Source: Clostridia bacterium (GTDB taxonomy: Bacteria; Bacillota; Clostridia; TANB77; CAG-508). From it: a stretch of 62,061 bases of DNA. Of the stretch, positions 46,567 through 57,733 are shown piece after piece (the first letter of the stretch is position 1; each line of letters begins with the position of its first letter). The DNA lies in assembly GCA_017939755.1 (NCBI GenBank), contig JAGBAJ010000045.1, positions 1-62,061 on the forward strand. The letters are read 5' to 3'. The notes beneath the pieces were generated by a model. The model did no database searches and was not told the origin of the DNA. It saw nothing but the letters and a program-made list of their open reading frames with translations. The translations under genes were made by a program, and so were the position numbers.

Positions 46567-48279
46567 TTACATAATAATGTTGATATTTGGTGTAACATTT
46601 ATTGTTTTATTATGAGTATAAATTACAAAACCAGGTTTGCTTCCTGACGGTTTTTTTACATATTTTATTAATGTGTAATCTACAGGAACATTTGAAGACA
46701 TTTTTCCTTTGCTATAGTAAGCTGCGATTTGAGCACATCTTATAAGAACATCCATTGTAGGAGTTTCTCCACGTGTTTGTAAAATTGCGTGGCTACCATG
46801 AATGTCTTTTGTATGGAACCATATATCATTAGATCGGGCCAATTTTGTTGTTAAATAATCATTTTGAACGTTATTTTTTCCAACTAGAAGGGTAAAGTTT
46901 TCGATTTTATACTCAATTGGCACGTATTCTTTGTTTAATTTTTTATTTTTATTTTTTTGCTTTGTTATTTTTGCATTTGATTTTAGGTGTGTTCTTTCAA
47001 ATAAAGTATTTTCATTAATTTCTGAATAGATTTCATCAAGATCCGCTAGGGACTTTGCCCAATCAATTTCAAATATAATACTTTGTATATAATCAAGCTC
47101 TGATATTGTTTCTTTTTTTTGTTCATTAACAACTTTAAGAGCATTTTTTAATTTATTATATTTTTTATAATAATTTTTAGCATTTTCAGATGGTGTTTTG
47201 TAAATATTCACAGGTATAGTGATTTGCTGGTTGGTGTAATAATTCAACAAACAAATTTTGTCTGCATCAAACTTGGGATACTGATACATATTTGCTGTTA
47301 TAAGCTCTCCGTATAATTTGTAGGTATCCATATTTTGGCATTCTTCGATTTTTTTGTTTATATTTGCCAGCTTCTTTTTTATTTTTGATAGGGTATTTAA
47401 AACAAGTTTCAACATGTTATTTTTGTAAGTTGTGAATAATAAGTTTGTTTCTTTCTCAAAATAGAAATCATCAATGAAAAAGTTAGCTTGTAGATTATTT
47501 TTTATTGGAGTAAGTGCAACAGAAAAGTCTTTTTTATACTTTATAAGCGAGGTTTCTGTGGTATTAATATTGTGTACTATACTAAATATTGTTTTATAAA
47601 TTGCTTTTAAATTAGATGTATTTATTTCGTTAGTTATTTGGTTATTATCTAGTAAAGCTTGAATAAACAATTTACTAAAGCCAGTAAACTTATTTGATAT
47701 AGCCGATACAATGTCGTTTTCATGTATAAAAAGTTTGTAAAATTCGTCGAAGGTCTTTATAGATGTAATTTCTAACTTATCATTTTGTGGTATTTCGTAT
47801 TCTCTTGCAGGAAGAATATCGCGTAATGAGTTTTCATCTTTTGATAAATGACGTAAACTATCAATAATAATATTATTTTCATTTGTTAATATTATATTGC
47901 TATGTTTACCCATTAATTCAATTATTAATTTTTTATTTACAATGTCATTTAATTCATTAAAACATTCTAAATTTATATAAACAACTCTCTCAAAACCTAT
48001 AGTGCAAATATTTTTTATTTTTGCGCCTATTAAATGTTTTCTAAGTAGCATACAGAAGCCAAGTGCATTTAATGGGTTAGGTTTTTGGTGAGTTGTTAAA
48101 TTAATTCTATATGAATCAGGGGAAATTGAAATATTTAGAGCATAATTTGAACCTTTTGAGTATATGCCCAAAATTATTTCATTTTTTGTTGGTTCGTATA
48201 TTTTATTTATTTTTCCATCGATTAAATGTGTGCATAATTCACAAACTATTTTTTTTGTAGTAATTCCATCAAAAGCCAT
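46567..48279 (-). CDS. rqcH: Ribosome quality control protein RqcH (NFACT family)
   Basis: RqcH binds stalled 50S subunits and, with P-tRNA-Ala, adds C-terminal alanine tails that mark nascent chains for degradation. The 570-residue protein has NFACT-N (FDGITTKKIVCELCTHLIDG), helix-hairpin and coiled-coil domains (~330-440) and NFACT-R near the C-terminus (FTLLVGKNNVQNDYLTTKLA, then DIWFHTKDIHGSHAIL and KMSSNVPVDYT). It was long annotated as fibronectin-binding protein. The ATG follows AAAGGAC. Confidence 0.94.
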   Translation of the reverse strand: MAFDGITTKKIVCELCTHLIDGKINKIYEPTKNEIILGIYSKGSNYALNISISPDSYRINLTTHQKPNPLNALGFCMLLRKHLIGAKIKNICTIGFERVVYINLECFNELNDIVNKKLIIELMGKHSNIILTNENNIIIDSLRHLSKDENSLRDILPAREYEIPQNDKLEITSIKTFDEFYKLFIHENDIVSAISNKFTGFSKLFIQALLDNNQITNEINTSNLKAIYKTIFSIVHNINTTETSLIKYKKDFSVALTPIKNNLQANFFIDDFYFEKETNLLFTTYKNNMLKLVLNTLSKIKKKLANINKKIEECQNMDTYKLYGELITANMYQYPKFDADKICLLNYYTNQQITIPVNIYKTPSENAKNYYKKYNKLKNALKVVNEQKKETISELDYIQSIIFEIDWAKSLADLDEIYSEINENTLFERTHLKSNAKITKQKNKNKKLNKEYVPIEYKIENFTLLVGKNNVQNDYLTTKLARSNDIWFHTKDIHGSHAILQTRGETPTMDVLIRCAQIAAYYSKGKMSSNVPVDYTLIKYVKKPSGSKPGFVIYTHNKTINVTPNINIIM

Positions 48280-48432
48280 TATATATGTCCTTTCGTTACT
48301 TTATTTTTGTGAAATTATAATACATTTTTTATTATTAGTAAAGTTACAAGAGCAATATTAATTTGAAAGTATATTTTTTTCTAGAATTGGGGAAAATATG
48401 TTAAAACAAAAAACGAGGAGTGAATATATTTA

Positions 48433-51400
48433 ATGAGTAAATATAAAACTTTGAATGTTGGTGGAGCATTAATAGATGAAAAGCAATTAGAAACATATTT
48501 AGAAAAAGTTGCAGCAGATCAAATTTTAAAATCAAATTCTGATATAAATACGTTTCCTGTACCAAGAGTTAAGGAAAACTTAAATTTTATTTATGATGTG
48601 TACAAGTTTTTAAGTGAAGATATTAAGAATAAAATTCCAATTCACCCAGCGGGAGAGTGGATATTGGATAATTTTTATATTATTGAAAAAAATGCAAAAA
48701 TAATTATAAAAAATCTTACATTAAAAAAATATAAAAAATTAATAGGTATTGCAAGCGGGAATAATAAAGGTTTTGCTAGAGTGTATGTGCTAGCAAAAGA
48801 AATTGTTTCATATACAGATGGAAAGATTAATGCAAATAATTTAGAAAGATGTTTGCTAAGCTATCAAAGAAAAAAAACGTTAAGTATGGAAGAGCTTTGG
48901 AGTATTAATTTGTTTTTACAAATTGCATTAATTGAAAAAATACGTGAGATATGTGAGAAAATTTACTTATCACAAATGCAAAAGAGAAAAGTCGATAATA
49001 TAATTGATAGACTAGTTGACTTTAAATCTAATTCTATATTTAAAGCTCCAAAAACATATAATTTAAGATTGGAAGAGAATGTCGAATCAAAATATCCATT
49101 TATAGAATATATGTCATATAGATTAAAGAAATATGGTAAAAGAGCATATTCATATTTAGAAGTACTAGAAAATCAAATTCAAAAAATGGGAAGTACAATT
49201 GCGGATTGTGTTAATAAAGAGCACTACGATATTGCGACTAAAAAAATTTCTATTGGTAATTCAATCATGAGTATTAATACATTAAATAGACTAAATTTTA
49301 TTGAAATATTTAATAAAACGAATGGGGTGGAAGATGTATTAAGAAATGATCCAGTAGGAGTATATTCTAATATGGATTACAAAACGAAAGAATATTATAG
49401 ATCAGAGATTGAAAATATAGCGAAAAAAAATAAAATATCAGAAATATATATTGCAAAAAAATGCTTAGAGCTCGCCCAAAAAAATTATGAAAAATTAAAT
49501 ACAGAAAATAATAATTTAGATGATATAAAAAATAGAAAAAAATCGCATGTTGGATATTATTTAATAGATGAAGGCAAACAGGAATTATATTTTAACCTAA
49601 ATAATAAAAAAATGAAAAAAAATACAAAAATGAAAAATGCAGGAAATTATATTAAATATGTATCCATTTTATCTGTAATTATATGCAGTTTTATTGCATG
49701 GTATATGCATAGTAAAAGTGGAAATTTTATTGGTGCTCTTTTTATTTTTCTTCTTTTATTTGTTCCAATTAAAGAGATACTAAAAAAAACATCCCAGTAT
49801 ATTTCAGGGCAAATTGTTAAACCAAAGCTAATTCCCAAAATGGATTTTTATAATGGTATTCCAGAAGAGTCTACAACTATGGTAATTATACCAACTATAT
49901 TGAATAGTAAAAGCAAAGTGGAAGAGATTATAAAGAAAATGGAAGTATACTATATTGCAAATAAGAGCCCTAATATTTATTTTACTTTACTTGGTGATTG
50001 CACAGAGTCAAGTTGTGATAAGGAAAGTTTTGATGATGAAATAATTAGTAGCGGTGTAGAGCTATGTAATATTTTAAATAAAAAATACCCAGATGAGAGG
50101 TTTCAAAAATTTAATTTCTTATATAGGAAAAGAATTTGGTGTGAAGGAGAAAATAAGTATCTTGGCTGGGAGAGAAAGAGAGGGTTAATAGAGCAATTTA
50201 ATTCATATTTGCTATACAATACTGGCAGGGAAAATTATTTAATAAATACAATTGATATATGGAAAAATAACAAAGAGATGCCAAAAATAAAATACGTTAT
50301 TACTTTGGATGCAGATACAAATTTGGTGCTTAATACAGGACTAGAATTAGTAGGTGCAATGGCACATATATTAAATAAGCCAGAGCTTGATTTAAATAAT
50401 AAAATTGTTTGCAATGGGTATTCACTTATACAACCAAGAGTTGGTATAAATTTAAATGATGCAAATAAAAGTATATTTACAAAATTATTTTCAGGAATAG
50501 GTGGAACCGATTCGTATACAAATGCAATTTCAGATTTTTATTTTGACAATTTTAGTGAGGGAATATTTACAGGAAAGGGAATTTATGATCTTGAAATCTT
50601 TTACAATGTAATGAAAAATGAAATTCCAAAGAATACTGTTTTAAGCCATGATTTGCTAGAGGGGTCATATGCAAGATGTGGTTTAGCAACTGATATTATG
50701 CTTATGGATGGATATCCAAGTACTTATAATGCGTATAAAGCTAGATCACATAGATGGATGCGTGGAGACTGGCAAATATGGTCATGGATATTTAAAAGAA
50801 AATTGAACGTTTTATCTAAGTATAAAATTTTAGATAATTTAAGTAGAAGTTTGAATGAAGCTTTTATATTTATATTATTAATTTTTAATATATTCTATAA
50901 ATCTAATATTATTATTTTTTTGGCAATTTTATCTATGATTATTCCGTTTTTTATTGAATTATTAAATAAGGTGATTCATAAAAAACATGGAGAAATTAGG
51001 CAGAAAAAGTTCGCCAAGGAATTTAATGGCATTACCTCAATTTTTGTTAGAGCAATAATTGACATTTCATTAATTCCAGATAAAGCATTTTTAGCAATAG
51101 ATGCAGCATTAAAAACACTTTATAGAATGGTAATTACAAAAAAACATTTATTGCAATGGACTACTTCGGAAGATGCTGAAAGAAAAAGCAAAAATAATTT
51201 ATTTTCATATTTTGAATCTATGGTTCCTAATATTATTGCAGGGCTTGTATTTATTATTGTTGGAATTGCGTACCATGAAGTATTTAATTTTGTTTTAGGA
51301 ATTAGTTGGCTTGTAGCACCATTTGTAATGCAAAGTATAAGCAAACCTATAATAAAAAATAAAAAAATTGATGAGTTGAATGAGAATGAAAAAAAATATG

Positions 51401-54400
51401 TGATGGATATAGGTCAAAAAACATGGATGTATTTTAAAGATAATTTAAATGAAAAAACAAATTATTTACCGCCAGACAATTACCAAGAAAACAGAAAACA
51501 AAAAGTGGCATATAGAACGTCTCCTACCAATATTGGTCTTGCATTATTAAGTGTTGTATCAAGTTATGATTTAAAATATGAATCAAAAGACACTACAATT
51601 AATTTGTTAAGCAAAATGATTAGCTCCATTGAAAAACTACCAAAGTGGCATGGACATTTATATAATTGGTATAATATTGAAAGTTGTAGTCCTCTAATTC
51701 CACGTTATATTTCTTCGGTTGATAGTGGAAATTTTGTGGGATATTTGTTTGTTTTAAAGCAGTTTTTAGTTCATGAATATGATGAAAATATTAAAAAAAG
51801 CGATTTAGTAAATAGAATTGATAAAATGATAGATGAAACTGACTTTTCAAAAGTATATGATGAGAAAACAGGTTTGTTTTCGATTGGTTTTAATATTGAA
51901 GAAAATAAAATGACAGATTCATATTATGATTTATTAGCATCTGAAGCAAGGCAAGCAAGTCTTGTTGCAATTGCAAAAAAGGATATAACCACAAAGCATT
52001 GGAAAAATTTAAGTAGAACTTTAACTATTTTAAATGGATACAAAGGACTTATATCATGGTCGGGTACAGCCTTTGAATATTTAATGCCTACAATAAATAT
52101 CAAAAGATATGAAAATAGCTTATTAGATGAATCTTGTAAATTTATGATTATGAGTCAAATTGAATACGCAAAAAAATTAGGAATTACCTGGGGAGTATCA
52201 GAAGCGGCCTTTAATATTAAAGATTTGGAAGGAAATTATCAGTATAAAGCATTTGGAATTCCATGGTTAGGCTTAAAACGTGGATTAGATGAAGATATGG
52301 TCGTATCTTCATATGGAACAATTTTAGCAATAAATGATGTGCCTAAATTAGTGGTTAATAATATAAAACAATTAGAGAAGTGTGGAATGCTAAATAAATA
52401 TGGGTTATATGAATCAATTGATTATACTCCTGGCAGGGTAAGCAGTGATAAACAATATTCTGTTGTTAAAACTTATATGGCACATCATCAGGGATTAATT
52501 CTACTTTCAATAAATAATCTAGTAAATAATAATATTTTACAAGAGCGATTTTCCGATAATCCAGAAATAGAGGCAGTAAATATTCTATTACAAGAGCGTA
52601 TGCCAGATAATGTTATAATTACAAAAGAAGAAAAAGAGCGCATAGAAAAGATTAAATATATTGACTACGACTATTATTGTGAACGTATATTTGACAAAAA
52701 GAATAGTGAAATAAATGAATATAATTTAGTTTCGAATAACGAATATTCGGTATTAATTGATAGGTTCGGAAATGGATATAGTAAATACAAAGATTTTTTT
52801 GTAAATAGGTATAAGCCAACAGATGAAATAGCCGAAGGTATAAAGTTTTATATTAAAGATATAGAAAACAATAATTTATGGTCTCCAATAGATGCTAATG
52901 GCTTTAAAGACGATAAGAATTATAAAGTTGTATTTTCTCCAGATAAGTGTGAGTACATTAAATTTTATAATGAAATACAGACAAAAATGTCTGTAATTGT
53001 TGCACCAGAGGATCCAGTAGAGCTAAGAATTTTAAATTTAAATAATTTGAATTCAAATGTAAAAAAGTTAGAGATATCATGTTTATTGGAGCCAGTGATT
53101 TCAAGTGCTATACAAGACTATGCTCATAAAGCATTTAACAATCTATTTTTATCTTTTGAATTAATTGATAATATTATTTTAGTGCGTAGAAGGTTTAGAA
53201 ATCAAAATGAAAGTGATATGTTCTTGGCTATATCGCTATATTCTAAAGATTTATTATTAGATATGTCTGAGTTTGAATTAGATAAAAATAATTTATGTGG
53301 TAGAAACAATTTTGGAGTTCCAAAATTAATTGCGGAATCCAGACCATTTAGTAATCAAGTTTTAAACACAACTAATTCAATGATTGCGTTTAGAAATTCT
53401 GTTGAATTAGAACAAAATAAAAATGTTAGTATTAATTTTATAATTAGCTTAGCTGATGATAAAGATGTTGCAATTAAAAACATAAAAAAATATCAAAATG
53501 ATGAAAATATTGAAAGAGCAATTAAATTATCAAAAGCACAAACCGAGGCCAAAATTCAATACCTTGGAATAAATGGAAAAGACGTATGTTTGTATCAGAA
53601 AATTTTATCTCATTTATTAAACAGGTATGGAAAGAAATATGTAGAAATCCGAGATAACATTGTTTATAAAAATGAAGAGCTTTGGAAGTTTGGTATTTCA
53701 GGGGACAATCCAATTATATTGGTTAGTATAAAGGAACTAGCGGAGCTAGATATACTAAAAAAATTGGTTAAAGCGTATGAGTATTACAAAATTCAGGGCA
53801 TAAGGATTGATTTGGTAGTTATTAATAACGAACCAGAATCATATGAAAACTATTTAAAGGAATCGATAAATGAGGTTATTTGGAATTATAGGACTGTAAG
53901 TAATTACAATGGTATATATGTTTTAAATAATATATCAAAAGATGACGAAAATTTATTAATTGTTAGAGCAGATTTGTATTTTGTAGGTAAAGATGGAAAA
54001 ATTGAGTTGCAGCTTGAAGAGCTTGATTATGAATATAAGAAAATGATGAATAATTTTAAGTTACAAAATAAGGAGTTTATATTTAGTAATGTAGATGAAG
54101 AGGCAAAATCGGATTGGAAACTTGATATACAAAATCTTAAATATTACAATGAATATGGCGGATTTAGTGATGATGGAAAAGAATATATAATTAATATAAA
54201 TAAAAATAAAAAATTACCACTAGCATGGAGTAATATAATGTGTAATAAAATATTTGGTACAGTCGTGACCGAGAATATGGGAGGATATACTTGGTATAAA
54301 AATTCAAGACTAAACAGAATTTCTGCATGGAATAATGATTCTGTTTGTGATGTACCATCAGAAGTTATTTATTTTTATGATGAGGATACACAAAAAATGT

Positions 54401-56526
54401 GGACAACATCATTAAGCCCTATTGAAGATGAAAATGAATATTATATAAAATATGGAATGGGCTATTCAACCTATATTCATTATTGTAATGGTATAGAGCA
54501 GTCTATAGATGTATATGTTCCATCTAATGAGTCATTAAAGGTAAATATTATTAAGCTTAAAAATTGTTTACCAAAAAAAAGAAATATTAGATTGGTATAC
54601 TATATAAAAAATGTTTTAGATGAAGATGAAATGAAGAGCTGTGGATTTATTAATTTAAATTATAATAAAAGTCAAAATTATATTGATGCAAAAAATATAG
54701 TTAATAGTAATTTTAATCAAATTATGTATGTGTCATCAAGCGAAAAAATAAAGTCATATACTGGCGTTAAAAAAGAATTATTTGGCAGTGGTGGTATATC
54801 AAATCCAGATGGTGTAAAAATTAGTGCATTTTCTGGCGCAAACTCTTTAAATAATGAAGGAATAATTGCTATAAATATTGATGTTTCAATTAATGCCCTT
54901 GAACAAAAAGAAATTTCATTATTTTTTGGAGTAGAAGAAGATGTATTAAATATTGATGATAAAGTGCAGAAATATTCAAACGTGGAAAAGTGCTGGGATG
55001 AACTTGGTATTGTAAAAAAATATTGGACAGAGATAACAGAAAAAGTTGTTATTGATACGCCTATTGAGTCTATTAATATAATTTCTAATGGATGGATAAT
55101 TTATCAGGTTTTATGTAGTAGATTATATGGACGATCTGGTTACTATCAGTCTGGTGGAGCAATAGGATTTAGAGACCAGTTACAAGATGTATTATGCCTA
55201 AAATATTTTGACATTGAGATAATGAAAAAACAAATATTAAAACATTGTGAGCATCAATTTATAGAAGGAGATGTTCTTCACTGGTGGCATGAAGACACCC
55301 AAAGAGGTATTAGAACAAGATTTTCTGACGATTTATTGTGGCTTCCATATGTTGTATCAGACTATATAGAATATACAAATGACATTAGTTTTCTTGATTG
55401 TGAAGTGTTTTATCTTGATGGAGAAATTTTGCCTGAGAATGTTGATGAACGATACGATAAATACGAGCAATCACAACAGAAAGGTAGCGTTTATGAACAT
55501 TGCATAAGAGCAATAGAAAAATCGCTAAATTTTGGAGAGCATGGTATTCCTAAAATTGGATCTGGAGATTGGAATGATGGCTTTAGCAATGTGGGGAATA
55601 AAGGCAATGGAGAGAGCGTATGGTTAGGATTCTTTTTGTATGATATTTTGAATAAATTTTTAAAATTTGTTAGGTTAAAAAATGATGTTAAAAGAGTGGA
55701 GCAATACTCTAAAATAAAGGATGAATTAAAAGATGCACTAAATGATAATTGTTGGGATGGAATGTGGTTTTGCAGAGCCTTTTGTGATGATGGAGCAATT
55801 TTGGGAAGTGCACATAATCAAGAATGTAGAATAGATAGTATAGCACAGAGTTGGGCAGTTATTTCTAATGCAGGACAAAAAGAAAAAATTGTTATCGCAT
55901 TAGATAGTTTGGATAAATATTTAATTGATAGAAAGAATGGAATTATAAAGCTCCTAGATCCTCCATTTGAAAATAGTAACTTAAATCCCGGTTATATAAA
56001 ATCATATTTACCGGGTACTAGGGAAAATGGAGGTCAATATACTCATGCTGCTATTTGGGCTATAATTGCAAATTCAATTTTAGGTGATGGAGCAAAAGCT
56101 GTGGATTTATACAAAATGATAAATCCAATTGAACATTCTAAAACCTATGATTTAGTAAATAAGTATAAAATAGAGCCATATGTTATTCCTGCAGATATTT
56201 ATGGGTATGGAAATCTTCAAGGACAAGGAGGATGGTCATGGTATACAGGGTCTGCGAGTTGGTATTATATATGTTTAATTAAATATATTTTAGGTATAAA
56301 AATTGAAGAAGGGCAGCTCTTTGTTAATCCTAATATTCCAAAAGAATGGAATGGTTATAAGATAAGAATTAAACATCAAGATAAAATTTTCAATATAACT
56401 GTGGTTAATGAGAAAAGAGAAAATTCATGCGGAGGAAAAATGACAAATAATGGAAGAGAAGTAATAGGAAAAAAAATAAACATTAATGAGTGTAATACAT
56501 TTAATCAAATAGAAATAATATTGTAA
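48433..56526 (+). CDS. Cyclic beta-1,2-glucan synthase-like protein (GT84-GH94)
   Basis: At 2697 residues this matches the size and order of NdvB-type synthases that build beta-1,2-glucan from UDP-glucose at the membrane. An N-terminal region of unclear role (~1-400) is followed by membrane segments (~403-450). The GT84 domain has ITLDADTN (~625-632), SHDLLEGSYARCGLATDI and RSHRWMRGDWQIW. Further membrane segments lie at ~808-848 and ~928-966. A glycoamylase-like domain (~1030-1390: TSPTNIGLALL, SWSGTAFEYLMP, GVSEAAFN) precedes a C-terminal GH94 domain (~2200-2690) with GFRDQLQD, HWWHEDTQRGIRTRFSDD and GSGDWNDGF (acidic residue near 2380). The two-component system downstream may be linked. 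The product is inferred from family, and synthesis in this organism is untested. Confidence 0.9.
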   Translation: MSKYKTLNVGGALIDEKQLETYLEKVAADQILKSNSDINTFPVPRVKENLNFIYDVYKFLSEDIKNKIPIHPAGEWILDNFYIIEKNAKIIIKNLTLKKYKKLIGIASGNNKGFARVYVLAKEIVSYTDGKINANNLERCLLSYQRKKTLSMEELWSINLFLQIALIEKIREICEKIYLSQMQKRKVDNIIDRLVDFKSNSIFKAPKTYNLRLEENVESKYPFIEYMSYRLKKYGKRAYSYLEVLENQIQKMGSTIADCVNKEHYDIATKKISIGNSIMSINTLNRLNFIEIFNKTNGVEDVLRNDPVGVYSNMDYKTKEYYRSEIENIAKKNKISEIYIAKKCLELAQKNYEKLNTENNNLDDIKNRKKSHVGYYLIDEGKQELYFNLNNKKMKKNTKMKNAGNYIKYVSILSVIICSFIAWYMHSKSGNFIGALFIFLLLFVPIKEILKKTSQYISGQIVKPKLIPKMDFYNGIPEESTTMVIIPTILNSKSKVEEIIKKMEVYYIANKSPNIYFTLLGDCTESSCDKESFDDEIISSGVELCNILNKKYPDERFQKFNFLYRKRIWCEGENKYLGWERKRGLIEQFNSYLLYNTGRENYLINTIDIWKNNKEMPKIKYVITLDADTNLVLNTGLELVGAMAHILNKPELDLNNKIVCNGYSLIQPRVGINLNDANKSIFTKLFSGIGGTDSYTNAISDFYFDNFSEGIFTGKGIYDLEIFYNVMKNEIPKNTVLSHDLLEGSYARCGLATDIMLMDGYPSTYNAYKARSHRWMRGDWQIWSWIFKRKLNVLSKYKILDNLSRSLNEAFIFILLIFNIFYKSNIIIFLAILSMIIPFFIELLNKVIHKKHGEIRQKKFAKEFNGITSIFVRAIIDISLIPDKAFLAIDAALKTLYRMVITKKHLLQWTTSEDAERKSKNNLFSYFESMVPNIIAGLVFIIVGIAYHEVFNFVLGISWLVAPFVMQSISKPIIKNKKIDELNENEKKYVMDIGQKTWMYFKDNLNEKTNYLPPDNYQENRKQKVAYRTSPTNIGLALLSVVSSYDLKYESKDTTINLLSKMISSIEKLPKWHGHLYNWYNIESCSPLIPRYISSVDSGNFVGYLFVLKQFLVHEYDENIKKSDLVNRIDKMIDETDFSKVYDEKTGLFSIGFNIEENKMTDSYYDLLASEARQASLVAIAKKDITTKHWKNLSRTLTILNGYKGLISWSGTAFEYLMPTINIKRYENSLLDESCKFMIMSQIEYAKKLGITWGVSEAAFNIKDLEGNYQYKAFGIPWLGLKRGLDEDMVVSSYGTILAINDVPKLVVNNIKQLEKCGMLNKYGLYESIDYTPGRVSSDKQYSVVKTYMAHHQGLILLSINNLVNNNILQERFSDNPEIEAVNILLQERMPDNVIITKEEKERIEKIKYIDYDYYCERIFDKKNSEINEYNLVSNNEYSVLIDRFGNGYSKYKDFFVNRYKPTDEIAEGIKFYIKDIENNNLWSPIDANGFKDDKNYKVVFSPDKCEYIKFYNEIQTKMSVIVAPEDPVELRILNLNNLNSNVKKLEISCLLEPVISSAIQDYAHKAFNNLFLSFELIDNIILVRRRFRNQNESDMFLAISLYSKDLLLDMSEFELDKNNLCGRNNFGVPKLIAESRPFSNQVLNTTNSMIAFRNSVELEQNKNVSINFIISLADDKDVAIKNIKKYQNDENIERAIKLSKAQTEAKIQYLGINGKDVCLYQKILSHLLNRYGKKYVEIRDNIVYKNEELWKFGISGDNPIILVSIKELAELDILKKLVKAYEYYKIQGIRIDLVVINNEPESYENYLKESINEVIWNYRTVSNYNGIYVLNNISKDDENLLIVRADLYFVGKDGKIELQLEELDYEYKKMMNNFKLQNKEFIFSNVDEEAKSDWKLDIQNLKYYNEYGGFSDDGKEYIININKNKKLPLAWSNIMCNKIFGTVVTENMGGYTWYKNSRLNRISAWNNDSVCDVPSEVIYFYDEDTQKMWTTSLSPIEDENEYYIKYGMGYSTYIHYCNGIEQSIDVYVPSNESLKVNIIKLKNCLPKKRNIRLVYYIKNVLDEDEMKSCGFINLNYNKSQNYIDAKNIVNSNFNQIMYVSSSEKIKSYTGVKKELFGSGGISNPDGVKISAFSGANSLNNEGIIAINIDVSINALEQKEISLFFGVEEDVLNIDDKVQKYSNVEKCWDELGIVKKYWTEITEKVVIDTPIESINIISNGWIIYQVLCSRLYGRSGYYQSGGAIGFRDQLQDVLCLKYFDIEIMKKQILKHCEHQFIEGDVLHWWHEDTQRGIRTRFSDDLLWLPYVVSDYIEYTNDISFLDCEVFYLDGEILPENVDERYDKYEQSQQKGSVYEHCIRAIEKSLNFGEHGIPKIGSGDWNDGFSNVGNKGNGESVWLGFFLYDILNKFLKFVRLKNDVKRVEQYSKIKDELKDALNDNCWDGMWFCRAFCDDGAILGSAHNQECRIDSIAQSWAVISNAGQKEKIVIALDSLDKYLIDRKNGIIKLLDPPFENSNLNPGYIKSYLPGTRENGGQYTHAAIWAIIANSILGDGAKAVDLYKMINPIEHSKTYDLVNKYKIEPYVIPADIYGYGNLQGQGGWSWYTGSASWYYICLIKYILGIKIEEGQLFVNPNIPKEWNGYKIRIKHQDKIFNITVVNEKRENSCGGKMTNNGREVIGKKININECNTFNQIEIIL

Positions 56527-56557
56527 AATAAATGTATTAAGATTTATAGAATTAAAA

Positions 56558-56624
56558 TCATATTATAAATTTATAGTATATCGCTAATCTCATACGAAAT
56601 GAAATTAAGCTATTAATCGTAATA
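56558..56624. repeat. Half copy of the long-hairpin repeat
   Basis: TCATATTATAAATTTATAGTATATCGCTAATC and AAGCTATTAATCGTAAT match the right half of copies A and B; the left arm and core are missing. The motif is split here only for description and occupies 56558-56589 and 56607-56623. Confidence 0.6.
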
Positions 56625-56662
56625 TAAATGTAATAAAAATTATAAAAAAATGTAATAAAAAC

Positions 56663-56691
56663 TTGTATAAAAAGTTTTCTTATGATATAAA
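56663..56691 (+). promoter_or_regulatory. Possible promoter of the response regulator gene
   Basis: TTGTAT (56663-56668) and TATAAA (56686-56691) with 17-base spacing, 38 bases before the TTG start. Confidence 0.45.
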
Positions 56692-56729
56692 TAAAATTAG
56701 TTTTAGATGTGTAGTAAGGGGGGCTTTCA

Positions 56730-57512
56730 TTGGATATTAATGAGGAAAATAACAATAGTGAAGTAATAAAAGAAAAAATAATGAAAGAAAAAAGCCAAAA
56801 AACAGTATTAGTAGTGGATGATGAAAAGCCAATAGTCGATATATTAGTATATAATTTAAAAAAAGAAGGTTATAACACCCTTGAGGCAAATGATGGTGAA
56901 GAAGCCATCAACATAGTTATAGACAAAAAACCAGATTTAGTACTTTTAGATATAATGTTGCCTAAAATGGATGGACTTTCTGTATGTAAAAAAATAAGAC
57001 ATAATTATAATATTCCGATTATAATGCTGTCTGCTAAGGATGAAGAAATTGATAAAATTTTGGGACTAGAGCTAGGTGCAGATGATTATATTACTAAGCC
57101 ATTTAGTGTTAGAGAGCTAATTGCTAGAGTTAAAGCTAATTTAAGAAAAAATGATAGTGATTATAACAAAGGTACTATGGAAGATAATAAAGATAAAAGT
57201 CATGTTCAAAATGAAATATCAGTTGGTGATTTATATTTAGATTTAGATAAGTTTGAAGTTAAAGTAAGGGGTCAAGTTGTAGAGCTAACATTAAGAGAGT
57301 TCGAAGTTTTGAAGTATCTTGCTCAACAACCAGGTCAAGTTGTAACAAGGGAAACTTTACTTGAAAAAGTATGGGGATATGAATATTATGGTGATATAAG
57401 AACTGTAGATGTTACAGTTAGAAGAATAAGAGAAAAAATTGAAGTGGACACATCAAGTCCTCAAATACTGATAACCAAAAGAAGTGTTGGATATTATATT
57501 GCTTCAAAATAA
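56730..57512 (+). CDS. OmpR/PhoB-family response regulator
   Basis: This DNA-binding regulator is activated by phosphorylation. The 260-residue protein has an ~18-residue charged N-terminal extension, a receiver domain (VLVVDDEKPIVDILVY, phospho-acceptor D74 in LVLLDIMLPKMDG, lysine in DDYITKPFSVRELIARV) and a winged helix (LTLREFEVLKYLAQQPGQVV, GDIRTVDVTVRRIREKIE). TTG 56730 follows AAGGGGGG; ATG 56781 would remove the extension. It resembles WalR/PhoP more than other subgroups, but target genes are unknown. Its kinase is 221 bases downstream. Confidence 0.93.
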   Translation: MDINEENNNSEVIKEKIMKEKSQKTVLVVDDEKPIVDILVYNLKKEGYNTLEANDGEEAINIVIDKKPDLVLLDIMLPKMDGLSVCKKIRHNYNIPIIMLSAKDEEIDKILGLELGADDYITKPFSVRELIARVKANLRKNDSDYNKGTMEDNKDKSHVQNEISVGDLYLDLDKFEVKVRGQVVELTLREFEVLKYLAQQPGQVVTRETLLEKVWGYEYYGDIRTVDVTVRRIREKIEVDTSSPQILITKRSVGYYIASK

Positions 57513-57521
57513 TCAATTAAG

Positions 57522-57558
57522 AGAGAAACATTTACTTTTCAAGATGTTTCTCTTTTTA
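57522..57558 (+). terminator. Terminator after the response regulator gene
   Basis: AGAGAAACAT, ~12-base loop, ATGTTTCTCT, then TTTTT. It lies between regulator and kinase genes, so the kinase is expressed by read-through or from its own promoter. Confidence 0.8.
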
Positions 57559-57562
57559 TACA

Positions 57563-57720
57563 TTAGGAAAGTCATGATGATTTTTCCTAATGTATAAAAA
57601 GGTTTCGCGAAAACAGATGCACACAAATTTTATTGTCATAAAATATAGCGCACGAACAAAGACGAGGCATGAGAAGTAATCTAAAATGTTATAATACTGT
57701 AATCATGCTATTTTTGTTCA
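57563..57720. repeat. Composite dispersed repeat between regulator and kinase
   Basis: ATTAGGAAAGTCATGATGA...TTTTCCTAAT and CGCGAAAACAGATG match 10563-10620. GAGGCATGAGAAGTAATCTAAAATG...AATCATGC matches 21122-21170 and 11988-12040. Two repeat families are therefore joined here in the same order as at 20974-21178. Confidence 0.6.
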
Positions 57721-57733
57721 GAAAGGTGTAGAG